Source: Andalucia godoyi
Lineage: Eukaryota > Discoba > Jakobea > Jakobida > Andaluciidae
Assembly: GCA_009859145.1 (NCBI GenBank)
Contig: VRVR01000025.1
Span: forward strand, 7,211-71,210
Length of the DNA stretch: 64,000 nt
Direction: 5' to 3'
Shown: one piece after another, positions 9,199-23,500 of the stretch
How positions within the stretch are numbered: position 1 is the stretch's first letter
How the letters are laid out: every line of letters begins with the position of its first letter
Made by a program: the position numbers and the translations under genes
The notes under the pieces: generated by a model
What the model was told of the DNA's origin: nothing
Database searches by the model: none
The model's input: only the letters and a program-made list of their open reading frames with translations

Positions 9199-10191
9199 TC
9201 ACTGCGGCTCCGAATTCATGCGAGATGAGCGATCTTCCAACTTTCGACGCAGCACCGACACTTTCTCATAAAGCGACTCATACTGATGCACAAGCTTCGT
9301 GTCCTCAAGCATGATCTCGTGATCGGCGCCGGAGGCTGATTCGAGGCAGGAGACAGCATCCGCTAGCTGTCTCGCGCAGTTCGCCACGGCTAGCGGATGT
9401 TCGCACTCTCGAGCGCGGATCAAGAACGATGGCACGCCACTGCGGAGACTGTTGTGATCGCCACCGCCCAAACAAGGATGAAGTGCCGTATGGGACCACT
9501 CCGCAGCCCATGCAAGCATGTCTCCCAACTGGCCGCTGTGGACTACAAGCTCCGTTGCCTTGCGTTTGTAAAAAGACGACGACGCAGGCTTCTTTGCTTT
9601 CCCTTTCCTCTCAGCAAGAACGGAATCCGCTGGAGCACGAATTCTGCTCGTAAAATAGGAGGCTATTTGCGCGGCAGTCACGCTGACCGAGCTGGAGTCC
9701 ACTTCGGATCGCAGAAATGACGTGCCGTCATGCGACACGACAATATTTGAAATGGTGACAACCACTTGCGCATTCATGAAATCCGCCGTTCTGAGAGCAA
9801 TGGCGTCCCCTCTCTCTTGCAGCCCGTTCATAAGTATTTCTCGGTCCGCACACCCGGACAGCAACCTGTGGAACACCTCTGCCAAAAACCGATCACGAGC
9901 AACAGCGGTCTTCTCTATCGCCTCGGTAGGATTCTTGCGCACATACAGCCCAATCACGTGGAGCGCATCCTTCTTCCCGGCAGCGGACTGCACTTCTTCG
10001 AGAAAATGAAAATAAGACCCGGGAAACGAACGGAGAGATCCTAACGGATGATATGTGGACACCATCATCTCCGTTCCCGATGCCAGCAGCGTCGAAAGGC
10101 CCAGCAAAGCCCCATATTCTGACGACCCTAAGCGAGACTCGTGAGACTCGATAGCATGCAACAGCTCCGCAGACACGTGTATTCTAATCAT
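9199..10191 (-). CDS. MPN-domain protein, Abraxas (FAM175)-like
   Basis: 330 residues from the ATG at 10191 (the frame opens earlier only at a TTG). The N-terminus (IRIHVSAELLHAIESH, then GALLGL) and the segment HVIGLYVRKNPTE match the layout of a catalytically inactive MPN domain. The JAMM zinc ligands (HxH...D) are not visible, so it is an MPN-minus protein. The C-terminus forms a coiled coil (about 290-325, QYESLYEKVSVLRRKLE). MPN-minus plus C-terminal coiled coil is the Abraxas/Abro1 plan, the scaffold of the BRCC36 deubiquitinase complexes. eIF3f/h-type or other MPN scaffolds are alternatives. It diverges from the Rrp7 gene. Confidence 0.45.
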   Translation of the reverse strand: MIRIHVSAELLHAIESHESRLGSSEYGALLGLSTLLASGTEMMVSTYHPLGSLRSFPGSYFHFLEEVQSAAGKKDALHVIGLYVRKNPTEAIEKTAVARDRFLAEVFHRLLSGCADREILMNGLQERGDAIALRTADFMNAQVVVTISNIVVSHDGTSFLRSEVDSSSVSVTAAQIASYFTSRIRAPADSVLAERKGKAKKPASSSFYKRKATELVVHSGQLGDMLAWAAEWSHTALHPCLGGGDHNSLRSGVPSFLIRARECEHPLAVANCARQLADAVSCLESASGADHEIMLEDTKLVHQYESLYEKVSVLRRKLEDRSSRMNSEPQ

Positions 10192-10583
10192 CCTTGCATG
10201 ACGAACGCCACACAATGCATCAATTTATTATCTGATAACACTGACACTGACACTGGCCTGGATTGAGAATGGATGTTGTCGTGGTGGTCCACCCGTTCTC
10301 CATAAAGCGAGCACAAATCCAACAGCAGCATGTTTGCCACTGTCAACGCAAAAGTTAGTAGTATGGACTACGTACGTTTTGCAAAAAAAGATCATGCAGG
10401 CCGTTGCCAGATGTCGACTCCCAACATCCAGCGCGTTCGTGTTTTCGCGGATACCGGAATCACAATGTTTTTTATTCAATTCGTTCACACGCTCCCTCTG
10501 GAGAATAGCACATCCGCTGATTCATATTTCTACCTGCTACCACCGCCACCACCATTATTATTATTATTATTATCAAGATTCCG
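10192..10583. other. Divergent promoter region with ATT repeat
   Basis: 392 bp between the leftward MPN gene and the rightward Rrp7 gene. It contains an (ATT)n microsatellite at about 10554-10574, directly before the Rrp7 ATG, and a (CTGACA)-like tandem near 10240. No further gene is seen. Confidence 0.5.
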
Positions 10584-11396
10584 ATGTGGTCAGTGCATCC
10601 TGTACAACTTCCACACTCTCCGTTTGTCAAATTTGCATTCTCTCGAGAAGACAGTCGACCGCGAAAGACCTTGAATCCCGATGAGGAGGCGTCGTTGATT
10701 CTGTGTAATGTCCCACATGGCACAACGATCGAAGACTGCAGTCGATTTTTGACCCGAGTGCGAGATTGCAAAGAGGTGATGCTGACTTCTGCTTTTGCTA
10801 CTGTTTCTTCACCAATTTCTTCGTCGTCTACTGTGAAGTCCATTGAGATGCTTTCATCGGCGAGACTGCACAACACGTTTGAGCATGTGGACCATTCAAC
10901 TGTGTCCTCGATGCGTATGCTTGTGGCCTCCTGCATCCCATCGTTCTATTTCAGCGTGTCTACGGACAAGATTTCAAGTTTGGAATCGCAGTCGGTTCCA
11001 ACCAAGGAGGCGGCGCCGCCAATCCACGGATGCGAAAGTGGACTGAAGGGTTACCTCCAGTGCTATCAGAAACTGTATGCCCCTCGGTCCCAAATCCATT
11101 CTCGCGTCGTGGCAGACATTGAGCGCTTTGACAACGAACGGCAAGCGGAATTACTCGAAAAGGAGCGGAGATCACGAGAACCAGATGCCGATGGATTTGT
11201 TGTCGTTCGGTCTGGCGCAAAGCGAACAGGCAACAAGCCGTTGCAGCACGTGAAGGATGACTTTTACCGGTTCCAGGTCCGGAAACATTCTTCGACAAAC
11301 GTCAATTCGCAGCTGACTAAACTCAGAGAGAAGTTTGACGAAGACCGACGGAAAATCGCCAGGCTCAAAGAAACAAGAAAGTTCAAACCATATTGA
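10584..11396 (+). CDS. RRP7: Ribosomal RNA-processing protein 7
   Basis: 270 residues. The N-terminal half has a degenerate RNA-recognition fold (SLILCNVPHGTTIEDCSRFL at about 37-56). The C-terminal Rrp7 region is diagnostic: an EPDADGFVVV segment (about 200), then DFYRFQVRKHSS, LTKLREKFDEDRRKIARLK and the terminal RKFKPY, which matches the RKF(R/K)PY end of yeast and human Rrp7. The family acts in the nucleolus in early 40S assembly and 18S rRNA processing (with the UTP-C/CURI proteins in yeast). Length matches the family (about 280-300). It converges on the dynein gene with 104 bp between. Confidence 0.9.
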   Translation: MWSVHPVQLPHSPFVKFAFSREDSRPRKTLNPDEEASLILCNVPHGTTIEDCSRFLTRVRDCKEVMLTSAFATVSSPISSSSTVKSIEMLSSARLHNTFEHVDHSTVSSMRMLVASCIPSFYFSVSTDKISSLESQSVPTKEAAPPIHGCESGLKGYLQCYQKLYAPRSQIHSRVVADIERFDNERQAELLEKERRSREPDADGFVVVRSGAKRTGNKPLQHVKDDFYRFQVRKHSSTNVNSQLTKLREKFDEDRRKIARLKETRKFKPY

Positions 11397-11500
11397 TCCG
11401 TAAAAAAATTCCTTGTTTCAACATCATTTCCAAACAGAATAGAGCATAAGAGAGAAACAAAGAAACAGATTGACACAGAGAATGACAACGAGTTTAGCGT

Positions 11501-14500
11501 TTATGCAGTGGATAACATCAGTGCAGTACCACGTTTCACCCAGTGATCTGCTTCTTGTTCACCTGATTTGAGATCAACGCTGATGATGTAACTCGGCCGC
11601 TCTCGAGTACCAGTTCGAACAGGATACATATAGAGTGGGCACGAATAAATCCCTTTGGTGCTCTTCTTGCGAGCTTCCACAGGCTTGAAGTGGATGACGG
11701 GCATGTCAACAAGAAGTTGCATCGGCTTCGGCTCCGCAAGGCACATCTTCTCGTGATCCCAACCGGCTCCTTCCAGGAACACTCCGGAAACGTACACACC
11801 ATCTTTGGGAGCTTGCGTAATGTCCTTTTCAGCAACTTGCACAATGGAAAATTCCCACACCAATGTGTCGATTGAAACGGCCAACTTTCTCGCTGCATTT
11901 TGCATCACAGCAGTCAAAAATCCTGTTGGGAACGTGAATCCAGTCAGCCAAAAGACCTTCGGCTGCGATCCCTCCGACCAGTCCTTGAGCTGCTGAATCC
12001 GCATCTGCAGATCTCGGGTCCAACCCGCCAGCGGCTTCAAAGAGGGATACGTCTTCAGCCATGCAGGAGGCACACGACCATCATACAAGTATGTGAAGAT
12101 CTCATCCAGCTCTGCGGTCATTACGACAAGACCCTTGATACCCTTCTTCAAATCAGACAACGACGACCGCACCTTCTTCAACATGCTGTTGTAGCGTAGG
12201 ATTTCCTGGAACAACACAATATTGAGAGCAGACGGATCCTCAGCTTTGGATTCGACAGTCATGTCGTAGTCCAAATTTTCGGGGATTCGGGATTCAAGGT
12301 CAGATGCAAGATCATAGACGACGTCCTCGCGAGATGCAGCTTTGGCGACTGGGGCGGGGTCCTTCTCGTCCTTCTTGTCCTTTTCCCCAACATCCTTCGA
12401 GCCTGAGGTTGGTGGCTGCAAAGACAGCAGGGTTGTAAGGACATTGGTGGCTTCTTGGATTTGGGACGCAATATCCGCGTTGGGATGCTGACCAAAGGCC
12501 TCTGGCTTGTCCACAACCGGCAGCTGTTGCACGGAGTCGCGGAAAGACTGCAGGGGCCCGTCCTTGGGAATGGCATACGTGGAAAGACTGGACAATCGGA
12601 AACGATCCACATTCACGGCGTCATCACAAAAGTATTGATTAATATACACCAACAACAACCGTCGATCAAAATCATCGGTCACGCGACCACCATATGAGGC
12701 TTCCGCAACCAGATACCGAAGCTGCGCCCAAGGAATTTCTTTGTACTCGTCAAGATAAAGCGACAAGATATTCTCGGAAACTGAAAAATCAGAATCATTA
12801 AAATCGTATGGTATGTTCAATCCAAGAGTGCCAAACTTGCGGCGCTCAACCAATACGGAATGGAAGAAGCAGAGTGCAAACAGCAGCTTCTTGTATCGAT
12901 CTGGACGCTTGCACCGTTCGAAATCTTCCTCCGATATGAGAGAATACAGTCGGAGCAAGTTGTTCTTCAATCCGCGAGGCGGTTCCGTCGTCATTTTGAT
13001 ACCCGATTGCAAAATAGAAATCGGGAACTTGGGATGCGGGGAAGACGACAACCACAGGCGGAACCGCGCGTGCGGCTTGCGATTCGGAAGATCCTCAATA
13101 ATCTTTTCAAGTTTTGTCATCCACGAAATCATTAAGTGGCAATTCGCCAAGAAGATCCAGTGTCCTTCTGCCGCACCACGCTCAATCAGCCTCGTTGCCG
13201 GGCCATCCTGACCCTGACCAAGGGCAAGTGTGTACAACTCAATGCCAATCTTTTTCGAAAGGTCTTGCAACTGCACTGTCGGATCGACACCGGGAGACAA
13301 TACAAAAATGAGTGGCTGAGATGGCGACGTGGTTTCCTGGGATATCTGATGCAGGTCCGCAACAGGAGGCTCAATAAACTTGTGCCCCAGGTTAGTATTC
13401 ACAAACGACGTTGCCATGAACACTACGCGATCTGGACGCAAACAACGCACGAGCACCATACGCTGCAAATCACTCAAACGACCTTCCCATTCACCAGGAA
13501 GCGGTGTTCCTTCCGGCTCCGCAGAAAGGAACCACTCGTGCCACTCCTGTGGGAGCTGTTCAAGAGATTGCGCAATCCCACGGAATGCCCACGGAAGCTG
13601 CCGGTCCACCTCGTAAATGTTGTCCCAGCCAGTCTCGGAAAGCCAATTGGGACAAGGATTCGGCGGCTGGATGTCTTTATCCAGAACCTGCCCACCTCGA
13701 AGGAAGAACGCGTACTCATCCATGTTGATTTTCTTTGCGTGCTGCATGATGCGCACACACATCTGGAAGGAGAAAAGCAGCTTGTCTTTTTCAAAGAGTC
13801 CTCTGCAAGTGGACTTGTAAACCGCGTAGGTATGGAAGTCGTTCAGTGCACGCAATCGCGCCGGAACATCCTCACTCTTCATCGAGCGGTCGATAGACTG
13901 GTGGAAAAGCTCCACGTACGCATCCAGCGCGAACTGATACATGGGATCTACAGATGCAAGATCGTTCAACACGAAGAACAAGATTGATGCGCGGGCAGCG
14001 CAAGGGCGGTACTGCTCTCGGGCAGTGTCGATTTTCTGTTCGGTCTGCTCTGCGACAACCAACTGCTGCTTGAGTTCTTCCGAAGTGGTCTTCGATGTCT
14101 GAAGGGTCATGATCAATTCCTCATTATCCAATAGTGATCCGGTCGCTTCCGACAACAATCGTAGAATCTCATCTTCGAGCTCTACCATTTTTCTCTTAGC
14201 CGCCGCCATGCTCACGACCAACTCGTCCTTTTGTTCTTCCAAATCTGGGCGCTCCTTTCGCACAACGATTCCAAGAAGCTGGTCCTCCAAACCCTGTTCT
14301 TTCACTGCAAAGTTGATAATCGCTGCTTTCGTGGAAATCTCGGGCGCATAACGGGGATTGGCAAGCTTCGTCGTCAGATAGAGTCTGAAATCGGGATTGA
14401 ACTCCACGTCCTTATCGCCCAGGCGAATCGTCATTCTGTTTCCTTGCTTGACGATCGCTCGTGACAATAACGGTTCCAATGACGGATCAAGCTCCTCTTC

Positions 14501-17500
14501 AACGTCTTGCATCAACACGGGAATACCGTACGGGATGGCATTCTCCAGCACGCGGAGGAAATCTCCCGACTTGGGATCCGTCACGCGGAGCTTCCTTCCG
14601 CGCTCCATGTTCTTGATCCACTTATTGGCCTGGTTCTGGGGATCAATCATCAAGGGCCAACGCTTTCCTCTGGTCACAAGAACTCCGTTCTCCGTTGAAA
14701 AATCGTCAGTCGGCAAACCTTGGATGTTCCAGTCTCGAACATCGGTGGGACGGGCAAGGAACTTCGAAAACGAAAATCCTGGCGAACATGGAATGTTGAG
14801 TTGGCGAACCATCGGAACCCACGTCTGGCGCACCAATCGCTCGCGAAATTCGGACGTGAAGGGGCCACCGTATGACAGAAATGCGGCAGCCAGCAGAACA
14901 TCACCAACCAGATTATGCAGATCAGCTTCGTAATCCTTGATGGACAGTTCCCATCGAGCACGCTCGCCAGACAAACCGTTCACAAGTTTCTCGGCCCTGT
15001 CCAACTTGAGTTCCAGCTCCTCCGCTTCCTTCCTCAGTGTTTCCTTCTCCTTGATCGACTTGTCATACTGGTCTTTCAAAGACTGAACCTTGGCCATAAT
15101 CTCCGCCAACCGCGCTCGTGAATCGGACAGCTGCTTCTCTTTACGCGCAAGTTCGTCCATGGCACTCTGAACTCTCGCTCTCTTGGGACCCACAACCTTG
15201 GAAACGCGGCCGAAATTCTCGATTGCATGCACCCAGAGGCACATTCCGGAGGCAGCCCGAGAAACCTTTCCAACCAACTCGGGAGTGAAATCCTCGCGAG
15301 ACGTAAACTTCGAGATCTTGGAGAGCAGCGCGTCCGATAGGTTGGACGCATCGTAATTCATCAACATGCTCAGAAAGTTCGCGTCGCCCATAACACGCTT
15401 CGCTTCATCCCAGGTTGGCTGCTTTTTCAAGACGACCATGACAGCGGACAGTGTAGTCTGCACATCAGGGGGCGGCTTTGCATACGCTCGAACTTCTGAA
15501 ACATCAGATTTGCTCAAAGATTCCAAGGCCTTCTGCGCAGCCTCAAGAGCAGGAATCGCCTTGTCCAACTCGGCTTGCGCCTCTGCAGCCATCGACATTG
15601 CCTCGTCCTTTTCTTTGGAGATCTTGATCTCATCGGCACGGACCTCTTTTTCCTGCTCATCAACAATGCGCTTCTCCTGAACGATCACAACAAGCAGATC
15701 TTCGCATTCCTTCTGAGACTTGGCAACAATCTTCTTCTTCTCTTCGAGCTCCACTTTCATGGACGCCACTTGCTTCGCTGTGTCCTCCAATTTATCCAAG
15801 CCATTTCTAAGTTTGTTCGCAAGATCGCCAATGTACTTTCGCTTTTCAGAGAGCAAAGACTCGTAGACTTTCACAAGCTCCAGATAATTCGTGGGGGTAA
15901 CATAGTTGACACGCTTCAGTGAACTGAACATCTTGGCGGACATTTCGATGACGGACGTGTGCGCAGTAACAAAAACATGCGACACGGCCTTCTTGATTTC
16001 CGCAGAACCAAGATCCACTTCATCCAAGAATTTCTGGGCAACTTCTGCCAACGCCTCCGCCGGCCACTCTGAGAACCAATCGATGGTCGTGCAGTTCACA
16101 AGGGCGGGGAACATGCGAATACGATTACGGAACGCATCTCCAACAGGAGACATACCAATCACAATGTGCAAATGCTCTCGAACACGCTCGATGAAGAACG
16201 CATATAGATCTTCATTCGTATCTGGCACATCTGCTTTGCGGGCATCCGCACGGATTTCCTCCTTGACAGCTTGAAATTCGTCAGCGGCATAGAGATTCGG
16301 CACTTCTCCGGAAGAGAGCATGTTGTTCACGTCCTCCAGAAACCCTTCCTCGACGATCTGCGTATCGGAAAAGTAGAAAACAGTAGTTTTCTTCTTCGAG
16401 CCCGTCATGTCAAAGAGCTTCTTAAGATCCTCGCGGAAGTCGGACTTTCGATAGTTCTTCTTCACTTCCACAACAAAGAAAGCATGTCCTGCAAGATACG
16501 ACGCAAGTCTGCACAAACTCTGTCTTCCAGAGCCGCCCACACCAACCAACAGAAGATTTCCACGAGGGGATGCCAGCACACGATGAATTCGGCAGACATG
16601 TTCCATGGCATCTGTGAACATCACCAGGTTCATGGGCCGCACACCCGGCTCGGTATTGTAGTCCTCCAGGCGATCCTCCAAGAACTTCCTGAGCTGCTTG
16701 GCGGAAGTAATCTCTTCGTAAGGTGCATTTTCCATCTCGCGCATGAAATTGACAAACAAGGGAGGAAGATCTCCTTTAAACAGCGACGACAACTTCGTCG
16801 CAAACATAGCACTCAACTTTTCATTGAGCAAATCAGCAAACCACGACTTGTCTTCGGAACTGTTCAATCGGTCGTGGAAAACGCGCAGGCACTCGTGTGC
16901 CCAGAGCTTCGTCACAATCTCCTTGGAATCATGGTAATCCTTGCGGGCTCGCAACAATCCCTGAAACACCTTGGACAAATCACGCATGTTAAACAGGTAG
17001 TGAGATTTGTTGGGAGTCGGCAGCATTTTCTCAGAAATGATGTTGTACACATCAATGGTCGCCTGTGTCATAACGTCACCCAGCGGCTTGATCTCTTCTT
17101 CAAAATCAGCAAGTTTGGTGTTGATCAATGTCCCAAAGATCCTCTTGATCTGAGACTCGTTCGGGAACGTCACGTTGATTATGTTGAAACGAGACTGCAA
17201 ACGCTGTGAAATTGATGTACGACCGCCACCCGGAGGTCCCATCGCAGCAATCACCTGCATCATCTTGATGTACTTTGCCTGTTGCTTAGCTCGATCATAC
17301 CAAAATCCATAGTCCATCCAGTGACGAAGGAGTTCCAACGGAGGCTGCGACCCAAACAGATCTTTCTGCGGCATGTTGAGATCATCGATGAAAGTGACCA
17401 ATTTTCGGCCCGCCGGTGGGGCATAGACATCTTTGGTCTTCTTTTCGACGCGAGCTTCGATAATGTCCTGGAGACCCTTCGACGACGTCTGCGCACTGAA

Positions 17501-20500
17501 ATTAATCGTCAGGGTCGAGTATGTTTCGTCCAGAGATTGCAGGATTGACTGAACAATCGCTGTCTTTCCAACTCCGGTGTTGCCAACCAAAAGGACAAAC
17601 TGGCCAGCACGAACCAGAGCAGTGGAAACAAAGCTGTTTCGTACCGTATCCACAGTGGGGACCATGATTCGGTGGAATGGCGTATCCGGCTTCGGCTTCC
17701 ATTGATGGGGAACCTTCTCGTCGAAATGCTTCCACGCTCGATTTTTGTGATCAAGGAAGTACTCATACACAGTCTCCTTCGAGGGGAACTGCGGGTCGGT
17801 TTCCCGAATGAACATGTCAACCTTGCGACGCCCGTCTTCATTCACGGACGCACCCACCGTCCAAATCAAGCAGAACAAAAACGTCATGTGCACCAACTGT
17901 CCATGACCCTCCTCTCCGGGAGTCAGTCCTTGGTCCGGGGATGCCAAAGAATCGTACAACTTGCAGAGCGACTTCACGGCACTGATATCCGTGGTTCCCA
18001 CTAGCTCGGTGCATTCTTTCCGACGAAATGCCAAGGATCGTGCAACATACTTGTCAAATAATTTGCGCAAAATATCGACCGTTTCCGCTGATGCATTGTT
18101 ACCGTAGGATTTTTCCTTTTCTTCTCGTCGCTCGAGCCACGAATCCACGAACGGCTTCCATCCAAGGTCTTTGAAATCGTAGAACACCATACCGCAACGC
18201 GAAACGGTTGCAGGAGATGCGACAGCGAGATCTTGCACCTCGAATAACAACGAGACTGTTTTCGGAAGCGAGATACGCTCTCCAGAAATCAACGTCAACA
18301 TCTTGTTGTCATCCAGGACAGTATTCATGGACTCAATCCACAAAGTGTCAACAGGTCCGTCCAGCACCAACCATTTTTCATCCGACTTCTCGTCAGCACA
18401 AGCATTTCTCATTAGGCAAGACAGAACACCATCAGCCCATTCCCGGGTATTTAGATCATACTCGCCATACAACTCACCCATGGCCACGGACTTTGGATTC
18501 AAAATAAATGTCTTAACGGCTTGGTAATCCGCAACAGAGTCCTTCTTCAAACGCGTCAACGCTTTCGAGAGGATCGTCCATGAAGACGATTTTCCAGATC
18601 CAGTTTGCCCAACAACCATAACACCGTGTCGAGTGCACTTCGTCTCGTACAATTGGATGGATTTGGAAACAAGATGCTTATTCACCTGCAGCTGGGCTTC
18701 GCGCATTTCAATCTCGATCGCTTCTTGCAACTTACCGTAATCCACAGCGGGTGGATCCATTCCAGGAAACAGATCTCCGAGAATGGCATTGAACAGCGGA
18801 ACATCCTCTGCGACAAGCTTCGGAATGTTGGAATCTCGGCAAGAGCGATACAGAAGAGCCTCTTCGTCGCCCTCTGGATCCGATCGCTTCATCGATCCCG
18901 CGAAAACAAGAACGGATTTGACGGCCCGCAGCCCAAAATCGTAATGATCCTGCTTGGATAGCTGCTGGATCATCAACTGGTACAGTGTTGTCATCTTTCT
19001 CGACAGAACTTTGGCTGAATTGAAGCCTTCAGAGAATAGCATGATCTCTGCAATCAACGCTGAGTCCGGGACCATCATCGAAATTGGTCGAAGCAGCGCC
19101 TTCAAATTATCCGGTAACTCGGAACGGCCAGCGTAACCAGGATTCATGGTGACGAAAATACCACATGTTGGGTTCAGCCGAATGTCGACTCCTTCAAAAC
19201 TGAAGGATGTCTTGCCTTGCTTAATGGCATTCAGAATGGACAAAATCTGCTGGGCGACGACAGACAACACCTCGACCTCAATTCGGTTGAATTCGTCGAA
19301 ACACGACCATGCACCGGTCTGGGCAAGCCCGGAAAACATTCGACCAAGAGACTTGTAATCAAGACCGTCAGAACAATTGAAAACAATGACATACTTGGCA
19401 ATGGCCTTTCCAAGGTCTTTCACCGTTTCAGTCTTGCCCGTTCCAGCAGGTCCCTGTGGATTTCCTCCTCTTTTCAACTGAATTGCTGTGGTCAGCGTCA
19501 TGTAACACCGATCCGTCAGGGGTGTGATAACAAGACGGCCAGAATTTCCGAGATATTCGTAATCGTAGTTGATCGTGGCATTCGTTTGACGAGAAACACA
19601 ACCTTCTTCGTCTGTTTCCCAATAGAAGCGAAGCTGTTTCAGCCATTCAAAGTCCATCACACTCGAGGTATTCGTCTTGATCATCTTGTCAATGACATCG
19701 CGAGCATGCACTTCGATGGTGATCAATGCAACCAACTTCATACGATCCAACTTCGACAGCTGCCCACGAACCATCGCAGAATACTTGTTCAGCAACGAAA
19801 TCCATTTGGTTCTTACTTGCCGAAGAGATTTCTTGTCTCCACTTTCAGCAGATTGCAAAGCTTTTGTGCACTCCGTGGTCCAGAAAACTTGGCCTGCGGT
19901 GATCAGGAGCTGGCCCGGCCAATCTTTGATCCATTTTTCCTTCTTGCTGCCCTTCATGCTTTGCAGCGTGGTCTTCAGCAGCTTCTTCAGAGTCACTCGC
20001 ATCGATTTCTCCACTTCTGTCAGCCAAGATTCAACCGGAACACCGGGATCGATATTGAGAGGATGGCTGAACAACACAAATTCAGCGTCCGGGGACTGCA
20101 TACCAAGAGCCTGAAAGCCCCGTCCATCCTTGTCCTTGAGCTCAAGAGACTGAATGGCTTCAAAACATTTCTTCAAGTGCTTCTGAACCGCACGGGGATC
20201 GCGCGCCTGCCCTAAAATTTCAAGTAAATCGTCGTTGGACAGGAAATAAAATCTTGGAAATGCTTGTCGCTTAGTCTCAAGATAATTGTCAAGTTGCTTC
20301 TGGATACGCTCAAGATGCGAATTCATCTCATTCAAAAGATCGAGCAAACCCTCAACATGGGTCGCATTCTTGGCATTGGGGTCTCGACGGATGCGATCCA
20401 TCACAAATCGCCAGTTCTTGTTGACGGCATCAAACAATGCAGTTTCGTTCGGCAACTGTTTGCGGATGTCCTCGGAGCCCCCGAAAATGTTCTCCAGGTA

Positions 20501-23500
20501 CATCCACTGTCGCTGAACTTGCAGCAGCATGTCAATTCCCTCGGAAATCAAGGAGAGCGTCCGCTCCCAGTAGTTCACATGTTGTTCGAAAGCAACAACA
20601 AACCTCGATGCCTTCATGGAGCCAAGAGCGACCTGGTTGTCCTCCAGAGTCGTGAACAGGTCTTCCGAGATCTTGAGGAGGAAGTAATCCTTGCGATACG
20701 GAGAAACATCAAAGGCAAGTTCGCCCCATGTCGATTCGATTTTCTGCAATGCCTGCTCGATCGACAACTCCTTTGCTGCGGAAGTGGACAAGGAGCTAAT
20801 TGCCTCTCCAAATTGGTCAAGGCCTAACTCCATCACCTTCTCGAGAGTAAACGCTTCCGCTTTGGGATCAAATTCCTTTCCAATCTCGTCCATCAACTGC
20901 GTCCAATGACGATCGCGCATTGCAGGGTTTTTCAAATCCTGAATAAGAGGCATCGTCGCTCGAAATTGGTCCACCCGTTTCTTCAGAGACGTCCAAACAG
21001 TCCAGCCCTTGATGTCTCGGCCAAGTCGAACCAATCTCTTCACGTAGCCCTGCGCTTGAGTCTCCATCTCGTCGATCTTTAGTCCGGAAAACGCTCCCAA
21101 TTTCCAGTTATCGTACGATGTATTCCATTCTTCCACAAGATGCCAGATGTCGTGGAGCAAGTCGACCTCTTTGGAAACCTCTGCCATTTCGCGGTAGGGT
21201 GGGTTGTCGATTTCGAAAATCTTCAGACCGGATTTCAACTCAGCCTCGCGCTGCTGACGCTGGGATAATGCTGCGCGAAATTCCTCAATGATCGCATATG
21301 CATCGGGAACCGCAAACTCGGAAGAAAATGGTGCTCTCGTTGTAAACTCTTCTCGGAGCGAGACGAGACCTTTTGAAAACAAGTCCAAGTCCCGCAAGAG
21401 CTCCGATTTGAAACCCTCCTTCTTGGACTGCAGCATCTTCTTCGAATCCGCAACGGTCTTTTGAAACGACAGAAAGCCGTTCTCAAGACCACGCAACCGA
21501 TCCAGTTCATCGTCCGACACTTGAACATCAAACTTCTCAAGGACGGCGTACTGCTGGGATAGAGGTTCGAAACGACTGTGAATTCGCTCCTCTTCCTTTT
21601 GAAGAGCATCCACCAAGCTTATGGACTCGCCAAGCTGTCTCAAATCCTTTGGCATCTTCTTCACTTTCGCGGAGTTTGAAGAAAAGTATTCGTACAGCGT
21701 GTTCAATTCCTTGATGGAAATCGTGTTCAGCAATTGCGTAAACTTGTTCTCCCATTGAACACAGTGAGAAACAAGCGAATTCTTCAGCGGTCCGGATTCC
21801 ACACGGAGGAAGTCGATAACAGACGTTGTCTCTTCATTTTCAATGTCCGACTTGAGGTCTCGATACTTGTTAATTTCGTTTTCAAACGACGACAGCGGAC
21901 GATTGAGGTTTGCGAACCGACGAATGAAGTTGTCCTTGTCTGCCCAGACATTCTTGTACTTCTCCCATTTGAACAAGTATTTTGTGCAGCTGTCAGAAAT
22001 GGTCGACATTCCCGTCATGATGGCAACCATCACCTTGAGAATTTCATCATCATTGGAAATGACTTCATAGTACTTTGCTTTTGGCTCGGAGCGGATTTCC
22101 ACCGTTTTGGGCTTCGTATTCTGCGCAGGAAGTGCCTCCGCTGCCTTCACGACAGAGTTGGGGTCGACCGCTGCCGCGGCCGAGAGTTCGGTCTCAAGAG
22201 CCTCCACCATATCTTGTTGCATGCGAGGAACAATAGTGATGATCGAGATCAACTCTTTGGAAATGATATTGACCGTCTGCGTGAGTTGCGGAACAGATGG
22301 ACGCAGCTCGATAGCAGAGTTTCCGAGAACGACGTATACGAGGAACAATGGAACTACTTCGCTCTTGCTGTCTCCGTTGATTGCACGAGAAATTTCTTGC
22401 AACGATCGCTTGACAGTCGTGCGAAGTGCATCCTCCACCTTCTTGTCAATTCTTTCAAGATACGCACGCCATTGACGCTGAATTTCTTCAGGGTGTCCTT
22501 TGAAGAAAGCGTAACACTTCGCCAAATGACCTAGTACATCCTTGTGCATCACAACCAACTGATTCTTCACATGCTCCCGATGCTCCGCCTGGTGCTTTTC
22601 AAACTCCCCTTCGGCATATACTGTCTTTCGCTTGATGAGAACCAGCATAGTTTCTGCAATGCTCTTGCAAAGATCCTCGATTTTCTTGTGAGACTCCTGG
22701 AACTGCTGAACAATGGAATATACTTCTCTGCACACTTTCCGGCATTCTCGAACGAAGAATTCCACGACACCCTTGGATTGCCATGAAAGCTTCATGACAC
22801 CCGTGTTGATCCGCTTATCCACGTACTCGACATGTCTCGCGAACAACTTTCGTTCCCACGGAGACAGCAATTCGAGGATCAGGTTGTACTCCTTGACGAC
22901 AATCGAAACGTGTTCTCGCACAACACGAAGCTTGTCCTCCCTGACTGCAAGGTCCATGGCCGCATAAGGGATCTCGAAGTGGAAACCATCACCGTTGAGC
23001 TTGTCCCAGTACCGAACCTCTTGAAACATTCGCATAATGCCCGGATCAAAATTGTTCTTCAGCATCCCGCTCTCAGAGTCGTATCGCAACATCAAATTCA
23101 ACTCCAACTTCTGCGAAACATCCTCGTTGTTGATCGTCTTGAGCCAGTCCACATACAGTTTGTTAATGTATTCGCGCAGTGCGTTGCACAGACCATCATA
23201 GGCTTCGTCTGCCTCGTCTGCCTCTCGCGGCCGCGTCAGGAACCACGACTTGTCAAGTATGCGCTTGTCAACAGAAATTCGATCAATAAACGACTTCGCC
23301 CACAGAGCGGCACCAGAAAAGGACGGATGCTCCGGAAGCAGAGGTGGATTCTTCTTCCACAGATCGAATTCCCGTTTAATAGTGTTGACGTTGCTCAAAA
23401 ACAGATTGAACACGTCGGCGGTTCGCTTTTCCACAGCACGCTTCACGAACTCGCGTCGAGCAAGCAACGTAAAAGCTTCTAACAGATCAACCCCTCCAGC

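Noticed and set aside
16271-17209. 312-codon frame opposite the dynein gene
   Set aside because: Antisense shadow of the conserved dynein coding region; several such frames (for example 19217-20215, 22832-23482) exist for the same reason.
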